DNA from: an uncultured Aeromonadales bacterium | GTDB lineage: Bacteria > Pseudomonadota > Gammaproteobacteria > Enterobacterales > Succinivibrionaceae | Length of the DNA: 15,908 bases | Assembly: GCA_902796095.1 (NCBI GenBank) | Contig: CADBNP010000249.1 | Coordinates: 1 to 15,908 of the forward strand | Direction: 5' to 3' | Part shown: in pieces, positions 1 through 7,306 of the stretch | How the letters are laid out: every line of letters starts with the position of its first letter | Position numbering within the stretch: position 1 is the first letter of the stretch | Program-made: the position numbers and the translations under genes | Notes under the pieces: model-generated | What the model was told of the DNA's origin: nothing | Database searches by the model: none | Seen by the model: the letters and a program-made list of their open reading frames with translations, nothing else

Positions 1-106
1 CACTTTAGGTAGTAATACCTATCGGGGTTAAAGGCCGGAGGAGTAACATCCGTTACGACGGCTGGGCAGTTACAAGCCCATTTCCTTTAGGTGATGGGTA
101 GTTGAC
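1..106 (+). mobile_element. Right end of an IS200/IS605-family element (partial)
   Basis: The first 106 bases look like the terminal, structured right end of an IS200/IS605 (TnpB-type) element. Seen: small hairpins (GGTA/TACC at 8-19, GTAAC/GTTAC at 43-56, GGGC/GCCC at 64-79). The last hairpin overlaps CCCAT/ATGGG at 77-97, which folds around CCTTTAGG, and the block ends in GGTAGTTGAC at 97-106. This arrangement, and the wording ACGACGGCTGGGCAGTTACA near 57-76, recall the ends of such elements from memory; no database match was run. One frame (bases 2-31) reads open to a TAA and could be the last nine codons of tnpB. The rest of the element lies off the left edge. The exact boundary after GTTGAC is inferred. 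Confidence 0.6.
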
Positions 107-126
107 GTATTCTGTTCTGCTGTCTT
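1..126 (+). ncRNA. 3' part of a TnpB reRNA (omega RNA) with native guide
   Basis: In IS200/IS605 elements the 3' end of the tnpB transcript forms the scaffold RNA that TnpB binds, and the host sequence just beyond the right end acts as guide. The nested hairpins in bases 8-97 fit that scaffold. If the element ends at base 106, the guide would start at 107 (GTATTCTGTTCTGC and onward, about 16-20 bases). This call depends entirely on the element assignment; the RNA's 5' part lies outside the window. Confidence 0.5.
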
Positions 127-234
127 TGCTGTGAAATGCATTCATGTTAAAATCCACCGCAGTAGCGTTTTTCTGCACTTGAACGTGCACAGGGCTAGTC
201 CGAGCTGCGTAAGTGATTTACAGTTGCTGTTGTC

Positions 235-263
235 TGGATTCTATGCATTCGGTCTGTTATAAG
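235..263 (+). promoter_or_regulatory. Candidate extended -10 promoter of fabV
   Basis: TGGATT at 235-240 is followed after 17 bases by TATAAG at 258-263, which is preceded by TG one base upstream (255-256), an extended -10 pattern. Transcription would start near 270, about 30 bases before the fabV start. No FabR- or FadR-like operator was recognised. Confidence 0.45.
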
Positions 264-301
264 TCTTTTCCCTTTTTCGTGATTTTTTATAAGAGAATTT
301 T

Positions 302-1501
302 ATGATTATTACACCTAAGGTACGTGGTTTTATCTGTACTACAACTCATCCTGAGGGCTGCTTTTCCAATGTCAGAAAGCAGATTTCTGTGATTAAACGG
401 GACGGACCTATGGACAACGGTCCAAAGAAGGTTCTTGTGATAGGAGCTTCCACTGGCTACGGTCTGGCTTCACGTATTGCGGCCGCTTTCGGTTCCGGTG
501 CAGCCACCATCGGTGTATTCTTTGAGAAGCCAGGTACGGAAAAGAAACCCGGTACTGCCGGATGGTACAACTCTGCAGCGTTTGACCGGTATGCGAGAGA
601 TGCAGGTCTTTATGTGAAGAATGTCAATGCTGATGCCTTTTCCGATGAATGTCGCAGTAAAGTAATAGAGATCATCAAGCAGGATCTTGGCAAGGTTGAT
701 CTTGTTATTTACTCTCTTGCCGCACCTGTCAGAAAGATGCCAGGTACCGGCGAGGTTGTAAGATCTGCTCTCAAGCCTATAGGTCAGGTTTATAAAACAA
801 AGGCAGTCGATCTGAACAAGGATACTATTATAGAGGCTTCTGTAGAGCCAGCCACAGATGATGAGATTGCGAATACCGTCAAGGTTATGGGCGGTCAGGA
901 CTGGGAACTTTGGATTAAGGCTCTGAGTGAGGCCGGTGTTCTGGCAGAGGGAGTTAAAACACTCGCCTACAGTTACATCGGCACTGATCTGACATGGCCT
1001 ATCTACTGGCATGGCACTCTTGGTAAGGCCAAGGAGGATCTGGATCGAGCAGCAAGAAGCAATGACAGGGTTCTTGAGTCAGTGAACGGAAAGGCGTATG
1101 TTGCTGTTATGAAATCTGTTATTACTCAGGCTTCTTCCGCAATTCCGGTAATGCCCCTCTATGTTTCCATGGTGTTTAAGATTATGCGGGAGAAGGGACT
1201 TCACGAGGTACCGATTGATCAGCTGAATCGTCTGTTCCGTAACAAGCTCACTGCAGGAAATATTGAAACTGATGATGAAGGCCGTATCAGAATGGACGAC
1301 TGGGAACTCAGGGATGATATTCAGCAGACCTGCCGTGATTTATGGCCTCAGGTAACGACAGAAAATCTGAATGAGCTTACAGATTACCGTCAGTATAAGG
1401 AGGAATTCCTTAACCTGTTCGGATTCGGCTGTGACGATGTTGATTATTCAGCTGATGTAAATCCTGATGTTCAGTTTGAGGTTGTTGATCTTACCAGGTA
1501 A
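302..1501 (+). CDS. fabV: Enoyl-ACP reductase, FabV type (NADH-dependent)
   Basis: FabV reduces trans-2-enoyl-ACP/CoA to the saturated acyl chain, the last step of each fatty-acid elongation cycle in the cytosol, and is the enoyl reductase type known for triclosan resistance. The 399 residues match the usual length. The family opening (PKVRGFICTTTHPEGC) is followed by a Rossmann motif GASTGYG at 48-54 and Glu75, the acidic residue expected for NADH preference. The catalytic pair Tyr235 and Lys244, in the FabV-specific Tyr-x8-Lys spacing, lies within YWHGTLGKAK. The ATG at 302 gives the canonical N-terminus and has AAGAG upstream. It stands alone, between an IS right end and its own terminator. 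Family assignment is essentially certain. Confidence 0.97.
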   Translation: MIITPKVRGFICTTTHPEGCFSNVRKQISVIKRDGPMDNGPKKVLVIGASTGYGLASRIAAAFGSGAATIGVFFEKPGTEKKPGTAGWYNSAAFDRYARDAGLYVKNVNADAFSDECRSKVIEIIKQDLGKVDLVIYSLAAPVRKMPGTGEVVRSALKPIGQVYKTKAVDLNKDTIIEASVEPATDDEIANTVKVMGGQDWELWIKALSEAGVLAEGVKTLAYSYIGTDLTWPIYWHGTLGKAKEDLDRAARSNDRVLESVNGKAYVAVMKSVITQASSAIPVMPLYVSMVFKIMREKGLHEVPIDQLNRLFRNKLTAGNIETDDEGRIRMDDWELRDDIQQTCRDLWPQVTTENLNELTDYRQYKEEFLNLFGFGCDDVDYSADVNPDVQFEVVDLTR

Positions 1502-1527
1502 CAGATCATTTTTTTGATATATGCCAG

Positions 1528-1557
1528 ATCCTCCGGATTATCCCGGGGGATTTTTTT
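1528..1557 (+). terminator. Intrinsic terminator of fabV
   Basis: Stem arms ATCCTCCGG (1528-1536) and CCGGGGGAT (1543-1551) pair over nine positions with one T-G wobble, around a six-base loop ATTATC. A run of seven T (1551-1557) follows directly. It sits 27 bases after the fabV stop. The reverse strand has no T-run next to the stem, so it should work in one direction only. Confidence 0.88.
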
Positions 1558-1660
1558 ATGTAAACTTCTGATGTACCCGGTTTTCTGTATTTTACAATTT
1601 TGATAACTGGACTGTTCTGTTCACTGTCGTACGGATATTATCGTTTTTGTTGTTGTGAAG

Positions 1661-2242
1661 TTAATATTTATTTACGTCAGCTGCAAACATTTCAACCTTG
1701 GCAACTTCCGAGAGAGTGGATCCATCTCTCAGCTGGTCGTTTACAAAGCATATTCCCTTGTAGATTTTATATCCGTGGTAAAGGATCACCAGCAGATAGG
1801 CAGATATGAATCCGGGAAAGAGCGTGACGATTTCCAGCAGCTTAGTTTCAAAACTTTTGACTGTACTCAGATATGACAGATAGTACAGAATCTGATCGGA
1901 GGATTTGTTTACTCCCTGTTTCATGGAATAGAAAATAACAAGGACAGCAAGAGACAGGAGAACCGTTTCAATAAGTGAGTCCAGCTGGTTTTTGACCAGC
2001 TGGTGAATATTGCGCCGGTTGATCTGATAGATCAGAAAAACGAGATACACGAGGTTTACAACATACAGTGTCAGTTCAAATGGATTGACATTGTCTATGA
2101 GTATAATGTCCTGCAGATAGAAGGTTATGGCAAGAACCCAGAGCAGTATTACAGCTGTATTGACGATAATATGACTGATGGACAGATACTTCAGCTCTAT
2201 GAGCAGTCTGGTTGAGTTTACCCTCTTTATGTCATCTTCCAT
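1661..2242 (-). CDS. Unrecognised membrane protein with about four helices
   Basis: I do not recognise this protein. The frame is open up to 2353, but the ATG at 2242 is preferred. It lies after AGGGA at a normal distance and avoids overlap with the upstream gene, which stops 24 bases earlier. The resulting 193 residues start MEDDIKRVN, and a short charged N-terminus precedes about four hydrophobic segments near residues 22-42, 52-70, 92-107 and 145-165. A basic stretch (NRRN) follows the second segment, suggesting a cytoplasmic loop. The C-terminal 30 residues are soluble. No catalytic motif or signal peptide was seen. It is the last gene of the apparent folD operon and faces fabV tail to tail. 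The layout resembles that of its upstream neighbour, so the two may be distant paralogues. Confidence 0.72.
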   Translation of the reverse strand: MEDDIKRVNSTRLLIELKYLSISHIIVNTAVILLWVLAITFYLQDIILIDNVNPFELTLYVVNLVYLVFLIYQINRRNIHQLVKNQLDSLIETVLLSLAVLVIFYSMKQGVNKSSDQILYYLSYLSTVKSFETKLLEIVTLFPGFISAYLLVILYHGYKIYKGICFVNDQLRDGSTLSEVAKVEMFAADVNKY

Positions 2243-2265
2243 ATCCGGATTCCCTGAATTCTGAT

Positions 2266-2931
2266 CTATGCTGCTTCTTCCTTCCTTATGACGTTGACTA
2301 CATGACACATTCTGTACAGCAGCCATATAAACGGCAGTATGCTTATGAAGCACAGGATGTACAGAATATATATGTAGTACGCAGGATGAGTTACAAGCTT
2401 TTCAATAATTGACTGCATCAGACTTATCAGAAAGTTGGAATCATAAGGACCTACCAGGGTGAACATATGACCGTCACCGATGGAGCAGGACAGGTGATTC
2501 AGAACAGACTGGCCTGCGTTGGTAATATCGAAACCCTGAATGCCTCCCAGGGAATCCTGGCAGTTCGCAATCATGGTTCCGTCCACCCTGCTTCCCACCG
2601 TCTGTTTCAGGATCATGAAAACCGCAAAGGGGAGAACGGCAAAATCTGCCAGTATGAGCAGGGCACCGATAAAAACGGATCTGACATAGTAGGAACCCTG
2701 CTGTATTCCATTGTCTCCGTAGTCCATGTAAAATTTGTTGTTTAGTTTTCTGTTTCTGTACATAACCCAGAGGGCAAACAGAAGATTGCATACACCTACA
2801 GTAAAAATTATTGAGATGGAGTTGAGGGACATGTTGAAAAAGGCGTAAAGATAAAGCGTTATGTTCACAATATCAAATATGGCGAACGACATCAGCAGAT
2901 AGTCTTTTTTTCTGAAGTTTCCAGCATTCAT
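2266..2931 (-). CDS. Unrecognised membrane protein with four helices
   Basis: No family was recognised. The 221 residues show four hydrophobic segments at about 12-33, 38-58, 85-108 and 184-206. A basic patch (YRNRKLNN) follows the second helix. A large loop of about 75 residues between helices 3 and 4 is probably periplasmic and carries Cys124 and Cys149, which could form a disulfide. The ATG at 2931 has GAGGA about five to six bases upstream, and the folD stop codon overlaps this ribosome-binding site, so the two genes are probably co-transcribed and translationally coupled. The second membrane gene follows after 24 bases. Function is unknown; neither transporter signature nor enzyme motif is visible. 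Confidence 0.78.
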   Translation of the reverse strand: MNAGNFRKKDYLLMSFAIFDIVNITLYLYAFFNMSLNSISIIFTVGVCNLLFALWVMYRNRKLNNKFYMDYGDNGIQQGSYYVRSVFIGALLILADFAVLPFAVFMILKQTVGSRVDGTMIANCQDSLGGIQGFDITNAGQSVLNHLSCSIGDGHMFTLVGPYDSNFLISLMQSIIEKLVTHPAYYIYILYILCFISILPFIWLLYRMCHVVNVIRKEEAA

Positions 2932-2940
2932 GATTTGTCC

Positions 2941-3798
2941 TCAACTGTGGTATTTTTCACATGCTTCCATAGTGTTTTCGATGAGACTTGCTACAGTCAT
3001 CGGTCCGACGCCGCCCGGTACCGGTGTGATGTAGGACGCTCTCTCTGATGCAGTATCAAACTCTATATCACCGCACAGCTTTCCGTTTTCAAGTCTGTTG
3101 ATGCCTACATCAATAACTATTGCCCCTTCTTTGATCCAGGAGCCCGGAATGAAGTTAGGCTTGCCGATGGCCACTACCAGTATATCGGCCTGCTCTATGA
3201 AAGACTTCAGATTTACCGTGAATCTGTGGGTTGTCAGTGTGGTGCAGCCGGCCAGAAGAAATTCAAGAGTCATAGGCCGGCCCACAATATTTGAAGCGCC
3301 TACAACAACGGCATTCTTTCCCTTCAGATCCGTAAAACCGGCCTCTCTGATCAGAGTCATGATCCCCTTCGGCGTGCATGAACGCAGAGCAGGTATTCTC
3401 TGTGCCAGCCTGCCCACATTGTATGGATGGAATCCGTCCACATCCTTGTCAGGTCTGATGCGTTCTATAACTTTGGTTGAATCGATGTGCTTCGGGAGCG
3501 GGAGCTGCACAAGAATACCGTCAAGAGTTTCATCGGCATTAAGAGCATCAATCTGTTCAAGCAGTTCATTTTCGGTAATGGTTTCTGGAAAATTGTATGC
3601 CCTGGATACAAATCCAACCTCTTCACAGGCTTTTCTTTTGGATCCTACATAGATTTTGGATGCCGGATTCTCACCTACCAGAATTACAGCCAGACCCGGA
3701 GCCCTCTGTCCTGCGGCGATCCTGGCCTCAACCTTTTCTCTTATCTGATTTCTTATCTTCTGTGCACATGCTTTACCGTCAATGATTTTTGCTGGCAT
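2941..3798 (-). CDS. folD: Methylenetetrahydrofolate dehydrogenase/cyclohydrolase
   Basis: FolD is a bifunctional cytosolic enzyme that oxidises 5,10-methylene-THF with NADP+ and hydrolyses the methenyl product to 10-formyl-THF, feeding purine and formyl-Met synthesis. At 285 residues it has the normal length. Tyr50, Lys54 and Lys56 in YVGSKRKAC form the catalytic site. VQLPLPKH (about 97-104) and DKDVDGFHP are the family signatures, and GASNIVGRP is the cofactor-binding loop. The C-terminus carries TPVPGGVGPMT. TAGGAG lies eight bases before the ATG at 3798. It is the first gene of a three-gene minus-strand unit with the two membrane proteins, an unusual partnership. The opposite-strand frames over this gene are shadows. 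Confidence 0.97.
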   Translation of the reverse strand: MPAKIIDGKACAQKIRNQIREKVEARIAAGQRAPGLAVILVGENPASKIYVGSKRKACEEVGFVSRAYNFPETITENELLEQIDALNADETLDGILVQLPLPKHIDSTKVIERIRPDKDVDGFHPYNVGRLAQRIPALRSCTPKGIMTLIREAGFTDLKGKNAVVVGASNIVGRPMTLEFLLAGCTTLTTHRFTVNLKSFIEQADILVVAIGKPNFIPGSWIKEGAIVIDVGINRLENGKLCGDIEFDTASERASYITPVPGGVGPMTVASLIENTMEACEKYHS

Positions 3799-3842
3799 TT
3801 AATATAGCTCCTAAAACAGCTCCGAGGTTACATACAGATTTG

Positions 3843-3870
3843 CATCTATTTTCTCATTTTTAGCTGTCAA
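3843..3870 (-). promoter_or_regulatory. Candidate promoter of folD
   Basis: Read on the minus strand, TTGACA (3870-3865) is followed after 16 bases by TAGATG (3848-3843). The -35 is perfect and the -10 weak. A transcript would begin near 3836, about 38 bases before the folD start. Confidence 0.45.
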
Positions 3871-3875
3871 GCGGT

Positions 3876-4127
3876 ATGATTTTTTGCTTCTCAGCCTCCT
3901 TAACCCGATCTGTCGCTCAAAATATGGAGTGTTTTCTGAAAGATCCTGGCAATCCGGGTTTCTGCAGCTCTGACTGTGAGACTTGCTCCGAACCTTTGAC
4001 ACTTTTTGGTAATTACATCTTGTCATGTTTTGATAAAATTTATTCTGCAGATTGCAGAGTTTCTGCTTTCTGCGGGGACGGTACCTGTGTTTTCTGTATT
4101 TTTACTGGCAGTTACTATGAAGGATAA
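3876..4127 (+). CDS. Candidate cysteine-rich small peptide, possible export substrate
   Basis: This open frame encodes 83 residues with ten cysteines (4, 19, 30, 34, 37, 51, 60, 66, 71, 74), several in CxxxC/CxxC-like spacings (CSSDCETC, CGDGTCVFC). Its stop overlaps the hlyD start by 11 bases, similar to the overlaps between later genes of the operon, and this could explain why hlyD's ATG lacks a good ribosome-binding site. Against it: no Shine-Dalgarno precedes the ATG at 3876 or the internal ATG at 3924, and no canonical Gly-Gly C39 cleavage site is present (only GD, GT and GS pairs). It also matches no leader family I know. It may simply be an open stretch in the divergent spacer. Position suggests a substrate; function is inference only. 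Confidence 0.3.
   Translation: MIFCFSASLTRSVAQNMECFLKDPGNPGFCSSDCETCSEPLTLFGNYILSCFDKIYSADCRVSAFCGDGTCVFCIFTGSYYEG
3996..4039 (+). promoter_or_regulatory. Possible promoter region of the export operon
   Basis: A perfect -35-like TTGACA lies at 3996-4001, but no -10-like hexamer sits 16-18 bases after it. A TAAAAT at 4034-4039 is a fair -10 with only weak -35 partners (ATTACA at 4012, 16 bases apart). One or both may drive the operon; the sequence does not decide. Confidence 0.25.
4045..4066 (+). repeat. Two overlapping small inverted repeats in the hlyD leader
   Basis: CTGCA/TGCAG (4045-4057, loop GAT) and GCAGA/TCTGC (4054-4066, loop GTT) share bases 4054-4057, so the two hairpins exclude each other. 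They lie upstream of both possible hlyD starts, just before GGGGA at 4074-4078. Confidence 0.4.
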
Positions 4128-5139
4128 GGTTGAATATTCCGACAGTGCACTTAATGAACTTAAGAATTTCGGAGAAGGGAATGTTTTTACTGCAATAAAA
4201 ACTACCTGGTATACGGTATTTCTTCTTTGTTCAACCGTGCTTTTTCTCTGTGCCGTGATATGGTCTGTTTATGGCAGGATCACGGTAAGCATCACAGGCA
4301 GAGGTATTACTCTTTTGTCCGGAGGTGTAAGCGTGGCCACTGCACCGGCTGCAGGTGTCATTACAGGAATCAACGTAGATCAGGGAGCGAAGGTGCTGGC
4401 CGATCAGATTATCGGTCAGATATACAGTGCAGATTCTGATTATCAGTTCAGTACGAAAATGTCGAGACTGCAGGGAGAACTCGGCAAACTTAAGCTGAAG
4501 CGGCAGGAACAGAGCATCTCATCACTGCAGGCGAAGCTTCTGGATGAGGATATGAGGATCCTTCATGATGAAATCGAATCTCTGAGACGAATGAGCATTG
4601 ACAGTACATACGTTCGTGCCAAATCAACCGGAACTGTGATAGAACTTCTGAAGGACAGGGGGGCATATGTCAGGCAGGGAGATAAAATCGCCCTGGTTGC
4701 TTCGGATCTTAAAAAAGGCATTTATCTTGTGGCGTATATTCCGGCAAAAAACGGTAAGCGGATAAAAAACGGAATGCGGGCGTTCTTTTCTCCCAGCGTT
4801 GCTCCGGCAGAGAGATACGGATATGTAAGGGCTGTGGTGAGAGATGTGAGCGATGCCCCGATTAACCGGGAAACCATACTGAGGGAGCTTCTGAACGGTA
4901 CTCTTACAGATATGCTGGCAGGAGATGAAGCCATGATCCGGGTGGTAATTGAGCTGATGCCGGATGAACATACGCCGAGCGGCTACTCCTGGACCGGCAG
5001 CAGCAGTTATGAGCATCGGCTGACCAACGGCATATACGGTACTGTAATCATTAACGTGGAGGACAGGTCTCCCGTTTCATACATAGTGCCTGGGATCAGA
5101 AAATTGCTTGAAGGCAGTACGGATGAATCTGATGAGTAG
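4117..5139 (+). CDS. HlyD-like membrane fusion protein of an NHLM-type exporter
   Basis: This periplasmic adaptor would link an inner-membrane ABC exporter to the outer envelope. From the ATG at 4117 it has 340 residues: a cytoplasmic tail, one membrane helix (30-54), the first half of a lipoyl-like domain (71-103), a short coiled coil (113-158), the second lipoyl half (166-195), and a beta-barrel region to about 313. The coiled coil is much shorter than in classical HlyD. Length, order and neighbours fit the NHLM/NHPM HlyD family (TIGR03794, from memory). The start is ambiguous. ATG 4117 fits the family N-terminus but has a weak ribosome-binding site. GTG 4087 has GGGGA eight bases upstream and would add ten residues. 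The 3' end overlaps the next gene by 17 bases. No TolC-like gene is in the window. Confidence 0.9.
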   Translation: MKDKVEYSDSALNELKNFGEGNVFTAIKTTWYTVFLLCSTVLFLCAVIWSVYGRITVSITGRGITLLSGGVSVATAPAAGVITGINVDQGAKVLADQIIGQIYSADSDYQFSTKMSRLQGELGKLKLKRQEQSISSLQAKLLDEDMRILHDEIESLRRMSIDSTYVRAKSTGTVIELLKDRGAYVRQGDKIALVASDLKKGIYLVAYIPAKNGKRIKNGMRAFFSPSVAPAERYGYVRAVVRDVSDAPINRETILRELLNGTLTDMLAGDEAMIRVVIELMPDEHTPSGYSWTGSSSYEHRLTNGIYGTVIINVEDRSPVSYIVPGIRKLLEGSTDESDE

Positions 5140-7306
5140 AATATTTTCCGGATCACGTATTAAGACTCCTGATGTTTTGCAGATGGAAGCGGCGGAATGC
5201 GGAGCAGCGAGTCTTGCCATAATTCTGGGTTTTTACGGACGCTTTGAATCGCTTGAAACTCTCCGTGAGGACTGCGGTGTGACGCGTAACGGCAGCAGGG
5301 CTTCACATATTCTTAAGGCGGCCAGAAAATACGGGATGAAAGCCTGCGGCTATCAGATCCCGTGCAGTGAACTGCTGAAATACCGCCGTCCCGTGATAGT
5401 CTTCTGGAATTTTGAACACTATCTGGTGTATGAGGGATGCAGTGCGGATCACAGCAGAATATATCTCAATGATCCGGCGGAGGGACACCGCATTGTAGAT
5501 CTGGCAACTTTTGAGGGTTCATATACAGGAGTTGCTCTTGATTTTGAACCGGGGGAGGAATTCAGACAGAACCGCAGAAACCATGGCGTTCGAGTATCAC
5601 TTCAGAGAATTATGGCAGGTATCCGGGATCCTGTTTTCAATCTGATCTGGGGAGGCATTCTTTTTTCTGTCATGGGGGCTGTTGTTCCTGTACTGTTTCA
5701 GATCTTTGTGGACAGCGTTCTTATAGACGGTGACGACTGGATGGTTTCTCTTATTGCTGTTTTTTTCTGCTGTATGGCTTTTCTGACGGTGATACGGATT
5801 ATTCAGTCGCTGATTTTAAGAAAAATTTCTTTGTTTCTTAACGTTAACCGGACTGTTTCGCTGTTTCGCCATCTTTTCGGTCTTCCATCCTGGTTTTTTT
5901 CCAAAAGAAACTCCGGTGATCTGCAGCATCGTCTCTTCATTACCGGGGAACTGGGATATGATTTTGTGCTTGTTTTTTCCGACTGTGTGACAAGGATGGT
6001 TGCCATTGTACTGTACGGCGGCATGATGCTGTTTTACTGTCCCTGGATGATGCTGGCTGCCGTTCTGCTTACTTTGTGTCAGTGTCTGTTTCTTTTCACA
6101 GTATCGGAACGAAGGACGGCACTGGAGCAGAGTCTTCAGGATCTCAGAACGAAAATGCTGGATTCTGTAATATCCGGGGTCGATAACTTTGAGAGCGTAA
6201 AAACCGCAGGTCGGGAGAATTTTATTTTCAGAAGCTGGAGCGACAGTGCCGCCTCCTACAATCTGAAGCAGATATCCTTCGGCCTTCTTTCGTTTTTTTT
6301 TCACAGAGTATCATCCGCGCTCGGCTTCCTTGTAAGTATTGTACTGTTCTGTCTCGGCATCCGTTTTGTCATGCAGGGTCATATGACAATGGGTGAGCTT
6401 TTTGCCTTTATTCTCATCGCAGGTCTTTTTACAGATCCGTGCCTTCATTTCATGGAAAGTATCGCTCGGTTTCGAAGTCTTCAGTCCCAGTCGGCAAGAA
6501 TTGATGATATCAGCCGCTGTCCGCCGGATGACATTTTTTCAAAGGATCCTGAGACTCAGCGTTCCGTGGAGACAAATGCTGTTCTGGATCTTAGAGAGAT
6601 TTCGTTTTCATACGGCTGCTATGACGAACCTGTGCTCAGAAATGTTTCCCTTACCGTAAGACCTGGAAAAAAGGTTGCTGTTGTCGGAACGTCGGGATCA
6701 GGGAAGACAACCCTTGCAAAAATAGCGGCAGGTCTGCTGAAGCCGGCGTCGGGAGATGTTTTGGTCAACGGTGTGCCTATCGGCAAATATACGGCGGACG
6801 AATTTCACCGTATTGTAGGCATGGTGGATCAGTCCTCACTGCTGCTTTCCGGAACTGTTGGTGAAAATCTCTCCATGTTTTCTCCAGTGATAGATCCCAG
6901 GAGCGTAAAAAACGCGATCCATGATGCTCACATTGAAACAGAACTGCTGAAAAGGGGCAACCCGGTCAATATTTCCGTAATGGAGAATGGATCCAATTTT
7001 TCAGGCGGGCAGTGTCAGCGTATGGAAATTGCAAGAGTTCTTACCAGAAACACCCCTGTTGTGATCCTCGATGAAGCCACCTCGGCCCTGGATACTATCA
7101 CAGAAAGCAGAATAGACAGTTCCCTGACAAGAAGGGGTGTTTCCATGCTGGTTATCGCACATCGCCTCAGCACAGTGAGAAACGCAGATGAGATCATAGT
7201 TCTTGATCAGGGCAGAGTTGTTGAAAGAGGAACTTTTTCCGAACTGCTGAGCTTAAACGGTCATTTCAAAAAGATGATGACTCTGGAGAATACCGGCGAT
7301 GACTGA
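5123..7306 (+). CDS. NHLM-type ABC exporter with C39 leader peptidase (ABC1)
   Basis: This peptidase-containing ABC transporter would cleave a leader peptide and pump the mature peptide out. It has 727 residues from ATG 5123, which has AAGG eight bases upstream; a TTG at 5108 is less likely. The N-terminal C39 domain has Gln20, Cys26 (in QMEAAECGAAS), His99 (FEHYL) and Asp117 (NDPA), a complete active site. A six-helix membrane domain spans roughly 170-445. The ATPase domain shows Walker A GTSGSGKTT (522-530), Q-loop Gln570, signature FSGGQ (626-630, Phe replacing the usual Leu), Walker B VVILDE with Glu651, and switch His680. Fusion type and gene order match ABC1 of the NHLM/NHPM bacteriocin cassette (TIGR03796). 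It overlaps both neighbours, so translation is coupled. Confidence 0.95.
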   Translation: MNLMSRIFSGSRIKTPDVLQMEAAECGAASLAIILGFYGRFESLETLREDCGVTRNGSRASHILKAARKYGMKACGYQIPCSELLKYRRPVIVFWNFEHYLVYEGCSADHSRIYLNDPAEGHRIVDLATFEGSYTGVALDFEPGEEFRQNRRNHGVRVSLQRIMAGIRDPVFNLIWGGILFSVMGAVVPVLFQIFVDSVLIDGDDWMVSLIAVFFCCMAFLTVIRIIQSLILRKISLFLNVNRTVSLFRHLFGLPSWFFSKRNSGDLQHRLFITGELGYDFVLVFSDCVTRMVAIVLYGGMMLFYCPWMMLAAVLLTLCQCLFLFTVSERRTALEQSLQDLRTKMLDSVISGVDNFESVKTAGRENFIFRSWSDSAASYNLKQISFGLLSFFFHRVSSALGFLVSIVLFCLGIRFVMQGHMTMGELFAFILIAGLFTDPCLHFMESIARFRSLQSQSARIDDISRCPPDDIFSKDPETQRSVETNAVLDLREISFSYGCYDEPVLRNVSLTVRPGKKVAVVGTSGSGKTTLAKIAAGLLKPASGDVLVNGVPIGKYTADEFHRIVGMVDQSSLLLSGTVGENLSMFSPVIDPRSVKNAIHDAHIETELLKRGNPVNISVMENGSNFSGGQCQRMEIARVLTRNTPVVILDEATSALDTITESRIDSSLTRRGVSMLVIAHRLSTVRNADEIIVLDQGRVVERGTFSELLSLNGHFKKMMTLENTGDD

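Noticed and set aside
470..1012. 180-codon open frame on the minus strand
   Set aside because: It lies wholly inside fabV, has no recognisable product and no ribosome-binding site; it is an antisense shadow.
2243..2353. Longer N-terminus of the 1661-2242 gene
   Set aside because: It would overlap the end of the upstream gene by 88 bases and encodes a polar, non-conserved-looking extension; the ATG at 2242 has the better ribosome-binding site.
3098..3652. 184-codon open frame on the plus strand
   Set aside because: It is antisense to folD, whose catalytic motifs are complete; the composition is that of a shadow frame.
3811..4026. 71-codon minus-strand frame ending at the folD ribosome-binding site
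   Set aside because: It has no Shine-Dalgarno, a low-complexity Lys/Arg/Ser composition, and overlaps the likely folD promoter. The stop coinciding with TAGGAG seems accidental.
5816..6304. 162-codon minus-strand frame
   Set aside because: Antisense to the ABC1 membrane domain; rich in Lys, Gln and His as expected for the reverse of hydrophobic codons.
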